NCBI GenBank assembly: GCA_029204225.1 | Contig: CM055098.1 | Location: 21,303,097-21,367,096, forward strand | Direction: 5' to 3' | Source of the DNA: Diphasiastrum complanatum | Lineage: Eukaryota > Streptophyta > Lycopodiopsida > Lycopodiales > Lycopodiaceae | Length of the DNA: 64,000 bases | In this document: positions 11,710-24,557 of the stretch, in pieces | Numbering within the stretch: the stretch's first letter is position 1 | Layout: each line of letters opens with the position of its first letter | Made by a program: the position numbers and the translations under genes | Notes under the pieces: generated by a model | What the model was told of the DNA's origin: nothing | What the model saw: the letters and a program-made list of their open reading frames with translations, nothing else | Database searches by the model: none

Positions 11710-13206
11710 TCAAAGGGCGTCACAGGTGGCTGATTGGAACGAAATTTTGGAGGTTGTGAGGTCATAGAGCACATGATAGTTCTGCTGCATTATGTTCCCG
11801 ATAATGGATGGATTTCCCGATGGTCCTGCGCTTCCTAAGGCAAAACACAGGACGTTGGTGGCAACAAGAATGACATAGTTTGCAGCAGGAGGAGTCAAGC
11901 TTGCTCCTGAAAATGAAATTTTGAAAGAAGGTGGCTGAAAATTTGGGTTGGACGATATGTCGTAGCAAAGGTCCAGGCCATAAGGGGCTCCGCTCACAGT
12001 TGGGAGAGAAATGCGGCTGGCAAATGCAGACCTGACAATCTGGTATGCATGGTCTCTGAAGTAGGTAAGGGTCGTGCCTGAGTCGAAAAGTGAGCCACCG
12101 CTGCTCAAACTGAAATCACTGCTGGGAATGCTTAGAGCTGTTCCTCCAACACTGATGCCGGTGATAGAAACATAGTAGAACGTAGGGACTTGACCATTTA
12201 GGATGGAAGTAGTTCCGATGCCGCTGCCAGAAAGAGCAGCCACGGAGCCAAAGAGGAGGGGACTGGTGATGGTACTTGCATCATTGAAGTTGACAAGGCA
12301 GTAGGAGAACTTCTCTGTGATGACTGAGCTTAGCTGTGAAATGAGCGATATGGGTCCCCTGCCCAAACCCACCAGGCCGCCTGAGTCGGGCGAAAAAGTT
12401 CCTCCGTTGTTGTGGCCACAGCCAAATGCGAGAGGCGAGAGAGCCACGTTGCCGCCACTAGTGCTAGCCAAGGTAATCGTCTCGGTAGAGAAATCTCCTG
12501 AGGTAGAGGAACCGTCACCATATCCATAGACGTATCCGCACTGGGATCCACTGCATTGTCGATTGCCGTTCAGTGCAAGGCAGGTCTGGCTGCTGCAAGA
12601 AAGTGTAGCGTAAGAGGAGGATCCAGAAGGATTGAAGATTGGATCGTTGGTCTGATAACAGGATGTGCATGGCAAGCATTGCACCCAAACCAGGTCACTT
12701 CCTGTATCAGCGATGGCATGGAAGCTTGTGATGGGTGTGCCTATCTGAAATTGCATTAGGTACTCGCCTTGATCGGATGAAACTGGCGTGGTGAAATCGA
12801 ACAAGAGCCTGGAAGCAGCATCGGTAGAGTTAATGGAGTATGCGCGGACTTTCTTTGCAATATGTTCTACACGCGCATTGCTCCGGCGGATTGCCTGCTG
12901 GTATCTCTCATACAAAGTTGCTTTGGAGGATGAGAGTTGATCCCTATGTATAAACTCTGACCTGATGCCACCTTTCTGTTTGGGTGTTATGGTGCCGTAA
13001 AGCAACCTTTCAGAAGCAGACAACTCTTCATTTGCTGCAGTGCATGTCTGTGTACCAGACGAAGAAGGTTCCAAGCAGCCTGTAGCTTCAGCTACTAGCA
13101 GCAGAGAGGCACCAAAGAGTAAGACAACTCCCAGCAGCAGCAATAGCAAAAGGTTTATCCGTGCAGTTGATCTACCCATTCTTTCGCAGAGAAAACTAGT
13201 AGCCAT
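11710..13206 (-). CDS. Nepenthesin-type aspartic protease (family A1), left copy
   Basis: A single-exon gene of 498 codons, typical in length for plant nepenthesin/CND41-like enzymes. Residues about 17-41 are a hydrophobic signal peptide or anchor. A prosegment with one NST glycosylation site (126-128) follows. The mature enzyme has the first catalytic motif DTGS (167-170), a Cys-rich nepenthesin-type insert (C177, C180, C183 onward), the flap tyrosine in YGDGS (about 229-233), and the second catalytic motif DSGT (375-378). Both aspartates and the flap are intact, so the enzyme should be active, probably secreted or vacuolar, cutting proteins at acidic pH. The Met at 13206 fits the signal peptide, and a TATA box lies about 80 bp upstream. 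The copy at 50229-51725 encodes the same protein. Its exact subgroup and substrate are unknown. Confidence 0.95.
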   Translation of the reverse strand: MATSFLCERMGRSTARINLLLLLLLGVVLLFGASLLLVAEATGCLEPSSSGTQTCTAANEELSASERLLYGTITPKQKGGIRSEFIHRDQLSSSKATLYERYQQAIRRSNARVEHIAKKVRAYSINSTDAASRLLFDFTTPVSSDQGEYLMQFQIGTPITSFHAIADTGSDLVWVQCLPCTSCYQTNDPIFNPSGSSSYATLSCSSQTCLALNGNRQCSGSQCGYVYGYGDGSSTSGDFSTETITLASTSGGNVALSPLAFGCGHNNGGTFSPDSGGLVGLGRGPISLISQLSSVITEKFSYCLVNFNDASTITSPLLFGSVAALSGSGIGTTSILNGQVPTFYYVSITGISVGGTALSIPSSDFSLSSGGSLFDSGTTLTYFRDHAYQIVRSAFASRISLPTVSGAPYGLDLCYDISSNPNFQPPSFKISFSGASLTPPAANYVILVATNVLCFALGSAGPSGNPSIIGNIMQQNYHVLYDLTTSKISFQSATCDAL

Positions 13207-13282
13207 GGCAATACGATTGCATCTACACGCAGGCTATTGGAAATGAGATTTAGAGGAGGAGAACATCATCATTAGATCAACA

Positions 13283-13288
13283 TATATA
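13283..13288 (-). promoter_or_regulatory. TATA box of the left protease copy
   Basis: TATATA on the minus strand within CTATATATG, about 80 bp upstream of the protease start codon. The spacing suits a short 5' leader. The sequence is conserved in the other arm. Confidence 0.6.
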
Positions 13289-13524
13289 GAGATGGAAAAT
13301 GGACGCCAAGCCGTTGCGAAGTGCCGTCGTTTGTCCAGAAGAATCTTCGTTGTTTAAAAGTACCCTTGTTAATTCTTGCCTCAGAGTCAGTTGCTGGAAT
13401 CTAGTTTACAAGGATGTCCTTCATCGTGCATTCGATATCAATTTGCTTCTTCGTCGTGCAGTGCATATCAACGTGGCTTGTGCACTTAAACCTCCTTTCT
13501 CTATTCCTCGTGCCATTATTTTAG

Positions 13525-13596
13525 GCTTGGCATCCAAAGTTTCTTTAGTCCCAGGTTCGAGCCTTCCCTTGGAAACCAAGAAGCATTATTTTAGGC
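13525..13596 (+). repeat. tRNA-like/SINE unit, truncated, in the left arm
   Basis: It carries a pol III B-box, GGTTCGAGCC (13554-13563), followed by the TTGGAAACCAAGAAGCATTATTTTAGGC tail shared with the array at 45933-46676. Compared with the right arm, 29 bp holding the A-box are missing. The missing block is flanked by AAGC in the longer copy, so a short-homology deletion is likely. Confidence 0.7.
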
Positions 13597-13622
13597 TTGG
13601 GGAACGCTCATTCACAGGGTAA

Positions 13623-14684
13623 ATTTAGATGTTACGGCTGTCATCTGACTTTGGAGTGAAGACGATGTCGAGGGAAAGCTCTTTTCACTCTTACCAATAA
13701 TGATATAAGAAGTACTTTAGAACAAATTTGAGCATCATCTTATGAATTTGAACATATTTTATGAGGGAGTTCTTATGATTTACTTTATGGAGTTTCTACG
13801 GTGAAGCTCTTAAAATTAAAAACACAATTTGTTTCCACTAGAAGGCCTTCTACTTTTAGATCAAAAAATTTGAGAGATCCAAGCTTATGCTTAAAAATAT
13901 TAAACCTTCAGGAATCTTAAAGCACAAATAATAATATTATTTTGTTTGTTGTTTTATTTGACGTAGTGTAACATATATGGCCCATTTCCCACTACATATC
14001 ACGCAAGTTTGTTATAGTTGTACATTAGTATCTCAATTCGCCTTATGGCCTTTACGCTTTCAACATGCATTCTTTTGTACTGTGATGGGTTTTCCCATCT
14101 TTTATTAATAAAAACAAGAAGTTTCTTCACCTATAAGAACATGAGTACTGTTTTAGCTTATAAAGAACCTATAAGAACATGAATATTGTTTTAGATTTTA
14201 TTACTAAAGGCATTAAACTTGAAGTATCTTAAGCTATAGCATCAATGTTGTTTGTTGTTTTGAGTCACACATAAAATATTTTTTTAATGTTTTTTAACTA
14301 TTAAGGTCGAAGTATCTTAAGCTGTAGCATCTATGTTGTTTGTTGTTTGTTGTTTCAAGTCACAAGCAAATGTTTTCTTAATGTATTTGAACTAGAACTC
14401 TATACGTGCAATCTCTAAGTTATGTTGATTTTTGCTTTATTTTATGTTGCAATAATAGCAAGGTACTATGGTGATATATTAAAAGATGAGTTATTGCTCT
14501 TTAATGGCTTTGAGCATTAAAATGAGTTTTATTTATTTATTTATTTTCTTCACATGTATCTTGAATTAGCATGGCAAACTTATCATGATTCCATTATTTA
14601 CTATTGAGCATGCATGCATTGCCCATGACATGACCGGAAATGATGCAATTTTTAAATCTGAAAAAACATATAATAAGTTTCTAA
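13623..14684. other. Intergenic part of the left arm with internal repeats
   Basis: AT-rich. The phrases AAGTATCTTAAGCT(A/G)TAGCATC and TTGTTTGTTGTTT are duplicated around 14,220-14,360. The block around 13,893-14,012 reappears at about 25,566-25,690. A short open frame starting at 13299, just upstream of the protease promoter and divergent from it, changes length with the SINE indel and is not considered a gene. Confidence 0.6.
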
Positions 14685-14880
14685 TACACACACACACACA
14701 CACACAGTAGTGAAATGTGCCCATCGATGGAGGGTGGTCGATGGGGTGTGTGTGTGCGCGCGCGACATAGAGACGGGGTGGTCGATGGGGTGTGGTCGAT
14801 GGAGGGTGGTCGATGGGGTGGGTGTGTGTGTGGTCGATGATGGGTGGCTGGAAGTCAAAGGCGGCAAAGAATGTGTTAGT
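14685..14880. repeat. (CA)n run and GGTCGATGG minisatellite, left arm
   Basis: A (CA)n run at about 14,687-14,707 is followed by imperfect repeats of GGTGGTCGATGGGGTGTG, with a (GT)n/(CG)n patch near 14,750. A second CATCGATGG.GGGTGG unit lies at about 15,010. The right arm has a longer dinucleotide run at the matching place (about 48,690-48,719). The open frames across it are artefacts of the repeat. Confidence 0.8.
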
Positions 14881-16716
14881 ACGAAAATGTGTGCTTGTAT
14901 CTGATGTATTTGGGTTTAGGGTTATGAGAGTGCATGTGTTTATATATGTGTGTGTATTCGTGAGAGTGCCTATATCCGTGCATGAATGTGGTTAGTCTAG
15001 CATAGTGTGCCCATCGATGGCGGGTGGCCAATGATGTGTGTTTGTATGGATTTGTGTGTATGAGTGTGCATGTGTATCTGTGTGCGTGGATTTGTGTGTA
15101 TGATTTGTGTCTCGACGTGTAGCACTGGATGGCATGCAAAACAGAGCTCGTTCGACGATATTGGACCACTCTATGAAAACGCCAAAAGTAGTCCATTTAT
15201 TGTGCCCTAGTGGCTTTCCTCTTGGCACGAAGGGTGGATTCCAACCCCATCTTCTTGCAAGTAGCCAATAGGAAGCAAGGGGCAAGGGCCACCCCAAAGA
15301 TAAAAGGGTACCATTTGTAACCATTTTTCAGGCTTAATGAGGAGGAGACTCTACTATTTTGGAGAGCCAAAGCATCCTCATTTGCTAATCCCTCATGCTA
15401 ATGCTATTGTGGTGTTTTCTATTTGCTTTCCATTTCATTGTTAGTGTTTTGATTAGTTATGATTTTTTCATTAGCATGCACATCGAGCATTTGAGCTAAC
15501 CTCCATTTCACCTCTCTCTCTCTCTCTCTTCTCTTCTTATCTTCCCCTTTCACCTTCAATCATGATGAATGCTTGTGTTTAAAGTTAGTTGAAGTAGAGT
15601 TAAGGTTGGGTAGTATTAAAGTAGAGCTAGTAAGTATGTAAATTACCAACTAAGTATAGTTAGGGCCCTATCTTTGTGTTCTAACCCTTCTTGACAGGCG
15701 GAGGGCTTCTCATCGACTATTCTACACAACCTATAGTGGCGTTGTTGTTGGGGATAGGCTTCCACCTAACAGCTATAGTTGTTCTTTTAGTTGTCTTTGC
15801 TTTTAAGCTTGTTTTAGGTGGATTTTGGGGTAGATTTAGCTTGTTTTGTGTGTGTTTTTGTGCCTGGACTATTCTAAGCTAGCTGAGGAGGTGTGGAAGG
15901 GTAGTGGAAACCCAAAACAGCCTCTAAGGGCTTGGCATCCATTCACAATATTGGAAAAACGAAAAAAAAATTCTCAAAACTATTTTTGGAGGGAAAAAGG
16001 AGCAAAAACTCAACAGATTTTGATTTCTAAAAATGCAAAAAGAACTAACCTTCTTACGACTGGCAACAACTCCAAGGTACTATCTCAAACTAGAAAAAAT
16101 TCAAAAATCCCTTGAAAATAAAAAAAAATTCATATCTTCATAAGAAACTTCACAGAGCTCTCTGAAGTTCCATCTCAGTGAGACTAGGACATAGAGAAGT
16201 TTGTGAAAGTTAGTTCCCATGGTAAGTGGCTCTGCAAAGGTTCCCTTGATAAAAAAAAAGACGGGAAAATCAAGTTAAACCTTCGCAGACATCAGAATTT
16301 CAAGTTCCAGTGTGAAGTAACCTTTGTAGAGAATTTTGCAGTTCCATCTCATTGAGACAAGGACACATAAAAGCCTGTGAACATTAGTTTGATTCCAGTG
16401 AGCTGAAAAGTGGACTTAATTGTTTAAATATCAATAAAGTCATCAGACTCAAAAATTACACTCAGAGGTAACCTTCGCAAACCATTCCATTGTCTTCAAA
16501 ATGACATTTTACATCTGCAATCAAGCCTGCAAAGGTTAGTTCCAACTATTGACTGATCAGTGAGCAAAAAAGTGATTTTGAACCTTTGCAGACAGCCATA
16601 ACTCTCTGATCTTTGAGAAGAAACCTTTTCCACTTTGAACAGAGCCAGCTCCATATCAGATCCAGCCCCTGACAAGTCTGCGAAGGTTAGTTCCCAATAG
16701 ATATGAAGAAAACAAG
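14881..16716. other. Intergenic part of the left arm
   Basis: This stretch holds a (CT)n run at about 15,518-15,539. From about 16,200 to 16,716 a motif close to AACCTT(C/T)GCAGA recurs at least six times in both orientations. It is shared with the right arm. No convincing gene was seen. The 16,496-16,753 open frame is not supported by any recognised domain. Confidence 0.55.
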
Positions 16717-16962
16717 TGAATTTCTTGGCGGCAAACCAACACGAGGTTCTCAAGCAAGCACGATCATGCAGCCTTCAAGATCACAAGACAAATGACTAAG
16801 ATTGACAATTGTCATTCAGCTCCAACATCAATAGTGGACAATGTTCAACCAAAGTCCATGTGTCCCATCAAAAAGCAAACCACCAGTTCAACGATAAACG
16901 TGGTTCCATTAGTACTAAAAAGGCCAAATCAAGGGAGAGTTGACTAGCCACAAGTGGTTCTT
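16717..16962. other. Unique junction between left arm and CACTA end
   Basis: This 246-bp segment has no counterpart beside the right arm. No coding or repeat signal was recognised. Confidence 0.5.
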
Positions 16963-17530
16963 CACTACAACATTCTGGAGGTTTTCTGACTGTATTACCG
17001 AGGCTTACCTCGGTACCAGATGCTCGTTAATTTCATCGGTCCATGAGGTCTCACCAGCTCATTATGGCATTGTTTAGAGAATGTGTTTGTCGAGGGATAT
17101 ATTGAGGGACCTTGGTATAACCCTCAAAAAGGTTGTCTGTTCCAAGGGACATTCTGAGGGACCTCGGTATAACCCTTTAGAAAGAATACTGATAACATAC
17201 CTATTCGGAGGGGCATTGCGAGGGACTTCGAAAAAACAGATAGCATGTCTTGAGGAATATTCTGAGGTTAGAAAATAAAGAAAAAATCAGGGTAGAATGG
17301 AGCCAGTGTATAATCGTGCTCTAAATGGACTCCATCCAACCCCATGAGTCTTTTGCACCACTTCTTATGAAGTCGGTAAGCGAAATCATTTGTTCATAAT
17401 TGTTAATGAACGAATTTGCAAATATTTGAATTACATTTTATGCACTTAAAAATTGATGAAGGAGACTTAACTTAAACAAATATATATTCATACATAAATG
17501 TTGCAAGTACAGAGATATATTACAAACTAA
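16963..17530 (+). mobile_element. CACTA (En/Spm) transposon end, left
   Basis: It starts with the terminal repeat CACTACAACATTCTGGAGG (16963-16981), the CACTA signature. Subterminal repeats of the form CCTCGGTATAACCCT and GAGGGA...CTTCG follow to about 17,270. The part 17,285-17,530 is similar to the reverse complement of 43,980-44,170, the non-coding DNA after the transposase end in the right CACTA copy. It therefore represents the same (3') end in the opposite orientation. The adjoining bases are CTT on the left against TTT beyond the right copy, so a shared 3-bp target duplication is not demonstrated. Confidence 0.75.
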
Positions 17531-17973
17531 ATCGGGACTGACTCTCACAAGATATGCAATGTCGCATTTTTTGCTTTTTCCAAAGAGCCTCACCAATATA
17601 GTGCACCAATGGATAGATGAACCCAAGAGAACCATGTATAAGCATGAATTGAGATAAGAGAGAGAGAATTTCTTCTCTTCCCACGAGTTACATCCTTTTA
17701 TAGTAGGTCCAAACCTAACTTTAAACTTTGGTTTCCCTCCATAATGGAAACCCTACTACTTTGTGACTAGATTCAATGTCTCAACTATTCAAATTGAATC
17801 TATCAAAAACTTGTGTTCTATAGTTTCCCACACTTTCCAAAAGTTTTTATTCAAATGCTTTTAGACTAATATAACTTTGAAAAGTCGAACTCTAAGTCTA
17901 ATATGAAAATTGGCCTCAATTGTCAAATATACAAATATGATCAAAATAGCAAAACTAGTTAGAATTTCTCACA
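17531..17973 (-). repeat. 3' LTR of the minus-strand copia element (partial)
   Basis: Read on the minus strand it begins TGTGAGAAATTC at 17973, directly after the purine tract GAAGAGGGAG. A strong TATAAAAG box lies at 17695-17702. The far end runs into the CACTA fragment without a clear ...CA terminus, so the LTR is probably truncated. The layout matches the copia element at the left edge. Confidence 0.65.
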
Positions 17974-20900
17974 CTCCCTCTTCAACTAGTTTAAGCAAAG
18001 ACTTTGAAAACACTCCAAGTGAAGTCCTATGCTTCATGAACAAGTCCTTTCCCAATGCTTTGGTGAAGATATCAGTTACACATTCCCTTGAGGACACATG
18101 TTGAAGCTCCACCTCCTTTGCCATGACTTGCTCCCTCACAAGGTGATGTGGCACCTCAATATGCTTGCTCCTAGCATGAAAGATAAGATTGGTTGCCAAC
18201 CTTTGGGATGATTGATTGTCACAAAAGATGATTGGGCTCTCTGAAAAATCCAGCAAATGAAAATCCTTGATCCATACCATCTCCTTTGTGCAATGTGTAA
18301 GAGCTTTGTACTTGGCCTCACTAGATGACAATGAGATAGTGGCTTGTTTCTTCGACATCCATGATATAGCTCCATCACCTATGAAAATACAATGATCACT
18401 AATGGATCTCCGATCCATTTTATCTCCAACAAAGTCCGAATATGAAAATTCAAACACAAGTTAGGTGATGATCCCTCATACAATATGCCAAAATCTCGAG
18501 TTCCAATGATGTACCTCAAAACTCGTTTCCCTAGCTTCCAATGCTCTTCACTAGGATCTTGCATGAATTGGCTAAATCTCCCAACACGCATAGATTTGGT
18601 CTTGTGATGGTTAAGATAGATGAGTGAACCAACTAGCTTCCTATAGAGAGTAATGCCCTTGAAGGATCTTTCATTACCTCTTATAGTTAGCTTTACATTC
18701 GACTCCATAGGTGTATCACAAGATTTTGCATCTACCATCTGAAATATTTCTAGAATAGAATTAGCATACTTCTCTTGAGAAATGAAAGTAGATTGAGAAT
18801 ATTTAATCACTTATATTCCTAAAATGTAATCCAAATGACTAGGATCATGCACCTCAAACTCCTTCTTGAGAGCACTCTTGATATCCTCCACATCTCTCCA
18901 CATCTTGGTTGTCTCCACCACTCAAGATGATATCATCTACATAGATTAGTAAAATGGTAACATCATTTCTAGAAAACCTATAATAAAGTGAATGATCACA
19001 CTTACTCATAACAAAGCCTTGAGAGAGTAAAAAATGTTAAGCTTAGCATACCAACTCATTGGTGCTTGCTTAAGGCCATATGCTCTTTTGTAGAAAACAC
19101 ACAGGCATTTGTCTTTCTCTTGATGTTCTCCTTGGCTTTTGACTTGATGAAGGTCCATCATCACCACCATCCAAAGTAAGATCCTTCTCATCAACATCAA
19201 GAATGTTAGATCCATCCACTCTACCATCAATCATGCTTGAAGACACCTTTGGAATGTTCTGCTCATCAAAAATGACATCTCTACCAACAATCACTTTGTT
19301 AGTAGAAGGAATGTAAACCTTGTAGGCTTTACTCACCTCACTATATCCTACAAATATACCTTTCCTTGAAGATGGATCCTCCTTGGTCCTATCATCAAGA
19401 GTTATATTGACATAGCATTTGCATCCAAATGTTTTAAGAAAATTGACACTCGGCCTCCTCTTGAATAGCATCTCAAAAGGTGTCCTTCCATCCAAAATAG
19501 CACTCGACCACCTATTGCACAAGAAATTAGCACACAACAAAGCTTAATCCCAAAATGGCTTATCAAGGTTAGCACTTAACCTCATGAATTTGGCACTTTC
19601 ATATAAAGTCCTATTCTTCCTCTTGGCCACTCACTTTTGTTGTGGGGTCCTAGGTGTTGAATACTCCCTCTTGATCCCATGCTCATCACAAAAAACCTTA
19701 AACTTGGTAGATATTTACACTCCACCATTGTCACTTCTTAAGCACTTGATCCTTGTAGAAAATTGGTTCTCCCTTGCATTCTTGAACTTAACAAAGACAT
19801 CATACACTTCATCTTTGCTCTTTAGTAGATAGATCCAACAAAATTTACTAAAATCATCAATGAAAGCTATATACATCTTAGCTCCACTATTGCTAGTTGT
19901 AGTAATTTCATGAATATCCGAATGTACAACTTGAAAAGGCTTTGTAGAGCTGGATGTAGATCTAGCATAAGGTAGTCTATGTAACTTTGAGAAAGCACAA
20001 GACTCACAAACATGATTGATGCTACTTAAGGATTTTGGAAGACCAATCACAACTTGCTTCTTAGCCATTACCTCCAATGACTTGAAGTTGAGGTGCCCCA
20101 TCCTTTTATGCCAAACTTCTTGAATAGGTATTTGCTCACTTGCCACAAATCCAACTTGGTTAGCAATAACACAAGCATCTAGTTTGAACAACTTCCCTTG
20201 TCTTTTACGTTTTCTAATCAAGATATCCTTCATTTTGATCATGCAAGCATCTCCATAAAGCTCAACTTTGAGGCCTTTACTTAGCAATCGACTCACACTA
20301 ATTAAATTCTTGGTAATGGAAGGTATGAACAAAACTTACTTCAAATGAACATTCCTATTTGTAGAGAGAAACATGAATTGTGTCAATCCCTTTGATTGCA
20401 CACTCACCATCATTGGCCATGTAGATCACCTTCTTGTCATCTCCATATGCCAACAAAAGAAGTGAAGTACTCTTTGTGAAAAGTCATGTGTGAGCTTGCT
20501 CCACTATCAATCCACCATAGATCTAAATCTCCATCATTAGCAAGCATACATGAAGACATCACACAAGCATCATCATTTGAATTCTGAACATCCAAACCAT
20601 CTTCAACATGAGTAAGATTACCTCGCTTGTCTCCTTGATCTCTCTTCTTCTTGTAGCACTCACTGGCAAAGTATCCTTTGATTCCACAATAGAAGCACTT
20701 GAGCTTTGATCTATCTTTGCTTTTGCCATTTGAAGAAGCCTCCCCTCGATCTTGCCCTTTAGACCACTTACTTTTGCTTTTGCCCTTGAATTTGCCCTTC
20801 ATGAACATAGCCTCCTCTCCAACTTGATATGTTGATGAAGATCCACCTCTTGTTTGAAGTCTATATTCTTCATTGGTCAAGATCTCTTGAAGATCAATCA

Positions 20901-21335
20901 AACTTGGCAAAGTTATTTGAATGGCAAGACTTTGTATAATGTTAGCATGAGCATTCAACAAACCATTAAAAATAACTTCAACAAGCTCTGCTTCCTTAAT
21001 GCTCTCATCAACGCAAGTTAACTCATCATTCAAAGCCTTCACTCTCAAAACAAAAATATTTGGACTCTCTTCGTTATTTTACAAACTTTGAAAGATTTGG
21101 CTTCTTAGAGTCGACACTCTAGAAGTAGAGTTGGATTCATAAAGCTTCTTTAATGAATCCCAAGCATCCTTTGATGAAGTACTCTTACCAACTTCCTTGA
21201 GAAGCTCATTGGTAACACTCATCTTGATCATGTGTAGAGCTCTTTTGGCCCTCTTGTCATACCTCATGTGTTCTTGTGTTTGTGGCCTCTCCTCCAGACC
21301 TACAAAAATCTCCAAAACATCATAATGGGTGTGGG
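17969..21335 (-). pseudogene. Ty1/copia gag-pol, internally deleted and decayed
   Basis: Minus-strand order from right to left is as follows. A gag fragment (21,335-20,700) with a zinc knuckle CFYCGIKGYFASEC in which the His is Tyr. The protease motif DSGAS (about 20,500). A GAG-pre-integrase block and integrase (20,332-19,570) with HSDI and RSDNGGV; the catalytic Glu codon of the AERKN block is Lys (19622-19624). An integrase C-terminal part (19,540-19,150) is then joined directly to the YGLKQAP block of reverse transcriptase, so the RT N-terminal region, about 120 codons, is deleted. YVDD survives at 18932-18943. The RT tail (18,810-18,480) and RNase H with SSSEAKYKAL follow (18,457-17,969). 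Several stops and frameshifts separate the pieces. The gag start and 5' LTR are replaced by unrelated DNA at about 21,335. Confidence 0.9.
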
Positions 21336-22012
21336 TACCGAAGATGAAAAAATGTGAGAGGTGAGTCTGGGGATGCTGAGATACTCAGGTGTGACAGATG
21401 CAGGAGTCGTATAGCACATGCCATGCGCACTGCTTCTTGAGTTAGAGTTTCTCGAAGTAATAAATCCCTACGATGAGGCCTGGTAGAGGGATGTGTTGGA
21501 TTCGAGGCTGCATGAGGCACGAAACCATTGTCACAACCTCTACATAGGAGCTACTACTAAGGTGACTCCTCCTACAATCTCTGTTTTCTCGAGAAGCACT
21601 GGCATTAGAGTGAGAGGGGGATGGACTCTTGTCAGAGAAACCCTCGTGGAAGGGGGGAAACACCTCGGTTGGAGGTTTGTGGAGATTGGATCTCCTCATA
21701 ATGAGAGGATGATGATCGACCAACCTACTACAACTCTCTGCCTCCCAACAAGCCTGTAGTCTCTCCGTGATTCTGCCTACATGTGAGAGAGACATCCCAC
21801 CATATAACTGAGGATCTCATCGTCAATCATGGAGGAAAAATGGGACCCTTGACTATGGCCAGATCACGGACTTGGAGACATAAAGAAAACACGTGTGGGA
21901 TAATTGCTACAAGCATCCAAAGATAGTTTTAGAAATCTACACTTAGTATACCTAAGTGTCCTCTGGTTTCTATAAGTAGGCAAAACACACAACCCTATTC
22001 TTCACTCTTCTT
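21336..22012. other. Unassigned DNA, relatively GC-rich
   Basis: It breaks the copia gag on its left. Open frames of 70-117 codons occur on both strands and none shows a known domain. The junction with gag marks either a truncation or the edge of another insertion. Confidence 0.4.

Positions 22013-22057
<45 letters not shown>
22013..22057. repeat. (TC)n microsatellite
   Basis: An uninterrupted CT dinucleotide run followed by a GAGAGAGAGGGAGAGG complement-like stretch, which could fold back on the CT run. Confidence 0.9.

Positions 22058-24495
<2,438 letters not shown>

Positions 24496-24555
<60 letters not shown>
24496..24555. repeat. (CT)n microsatellite
   Basis: A CT run of about 60 bp ending in CCCCCC; further short CT-rich patches continue to about 24,710. 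Confidence 0.9.

Positions 24556-24557
<2 letters not shown>

Larger units (their letters stand above)
11497..16716 (+). repeat. Left arm of a 5.2-kb inverted duplication
   Basis: From 11497 (ACAATAGCAGC) to 16716 (GAAGAAAACAAG) this segment is the reverse complement of 46680-51938. Matching positions add up to 63435 across the protease region; the sum drops to 63396 at the inner ends because the right arm is 39 bp longer. Differences I can see are scattered SNPs (for example T at 15148 against C in the other arm), dinucleotide-run lengths and a 29-bp deletion in a SINE-like unit. Neither segment end has terminal inverted repeats or Helitron ends, so it does not look like a single transposon. 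Confidence 0.95.

Noticed and set aside
12317-12759. Open frames antisense or out of frame within the protease gene
   Set aside because: Shadows of a strongly biased real coding sequence; present identically in both arms for that reason.
13299-13622. 107-codon frame divergent from the protease (and its 85-codon mirror at 49879-50136)
   Set aside because: Its length changes with a SINE indel between the arms, it overlaps the promoter region, and no domain is visible.
14876-15324. Thr/His-rich open frames in the left arm (mirror at 48072-48520)
   Set aside because: They follow the GT/CA-rich minisatellite and have no domain.
11497-16716. The arm as a Helitron or TIR transposon
   Set aside because: Ends are ACAATAGC and AACAAG: no terminal inverted repeats and no TC...CTRR structure.
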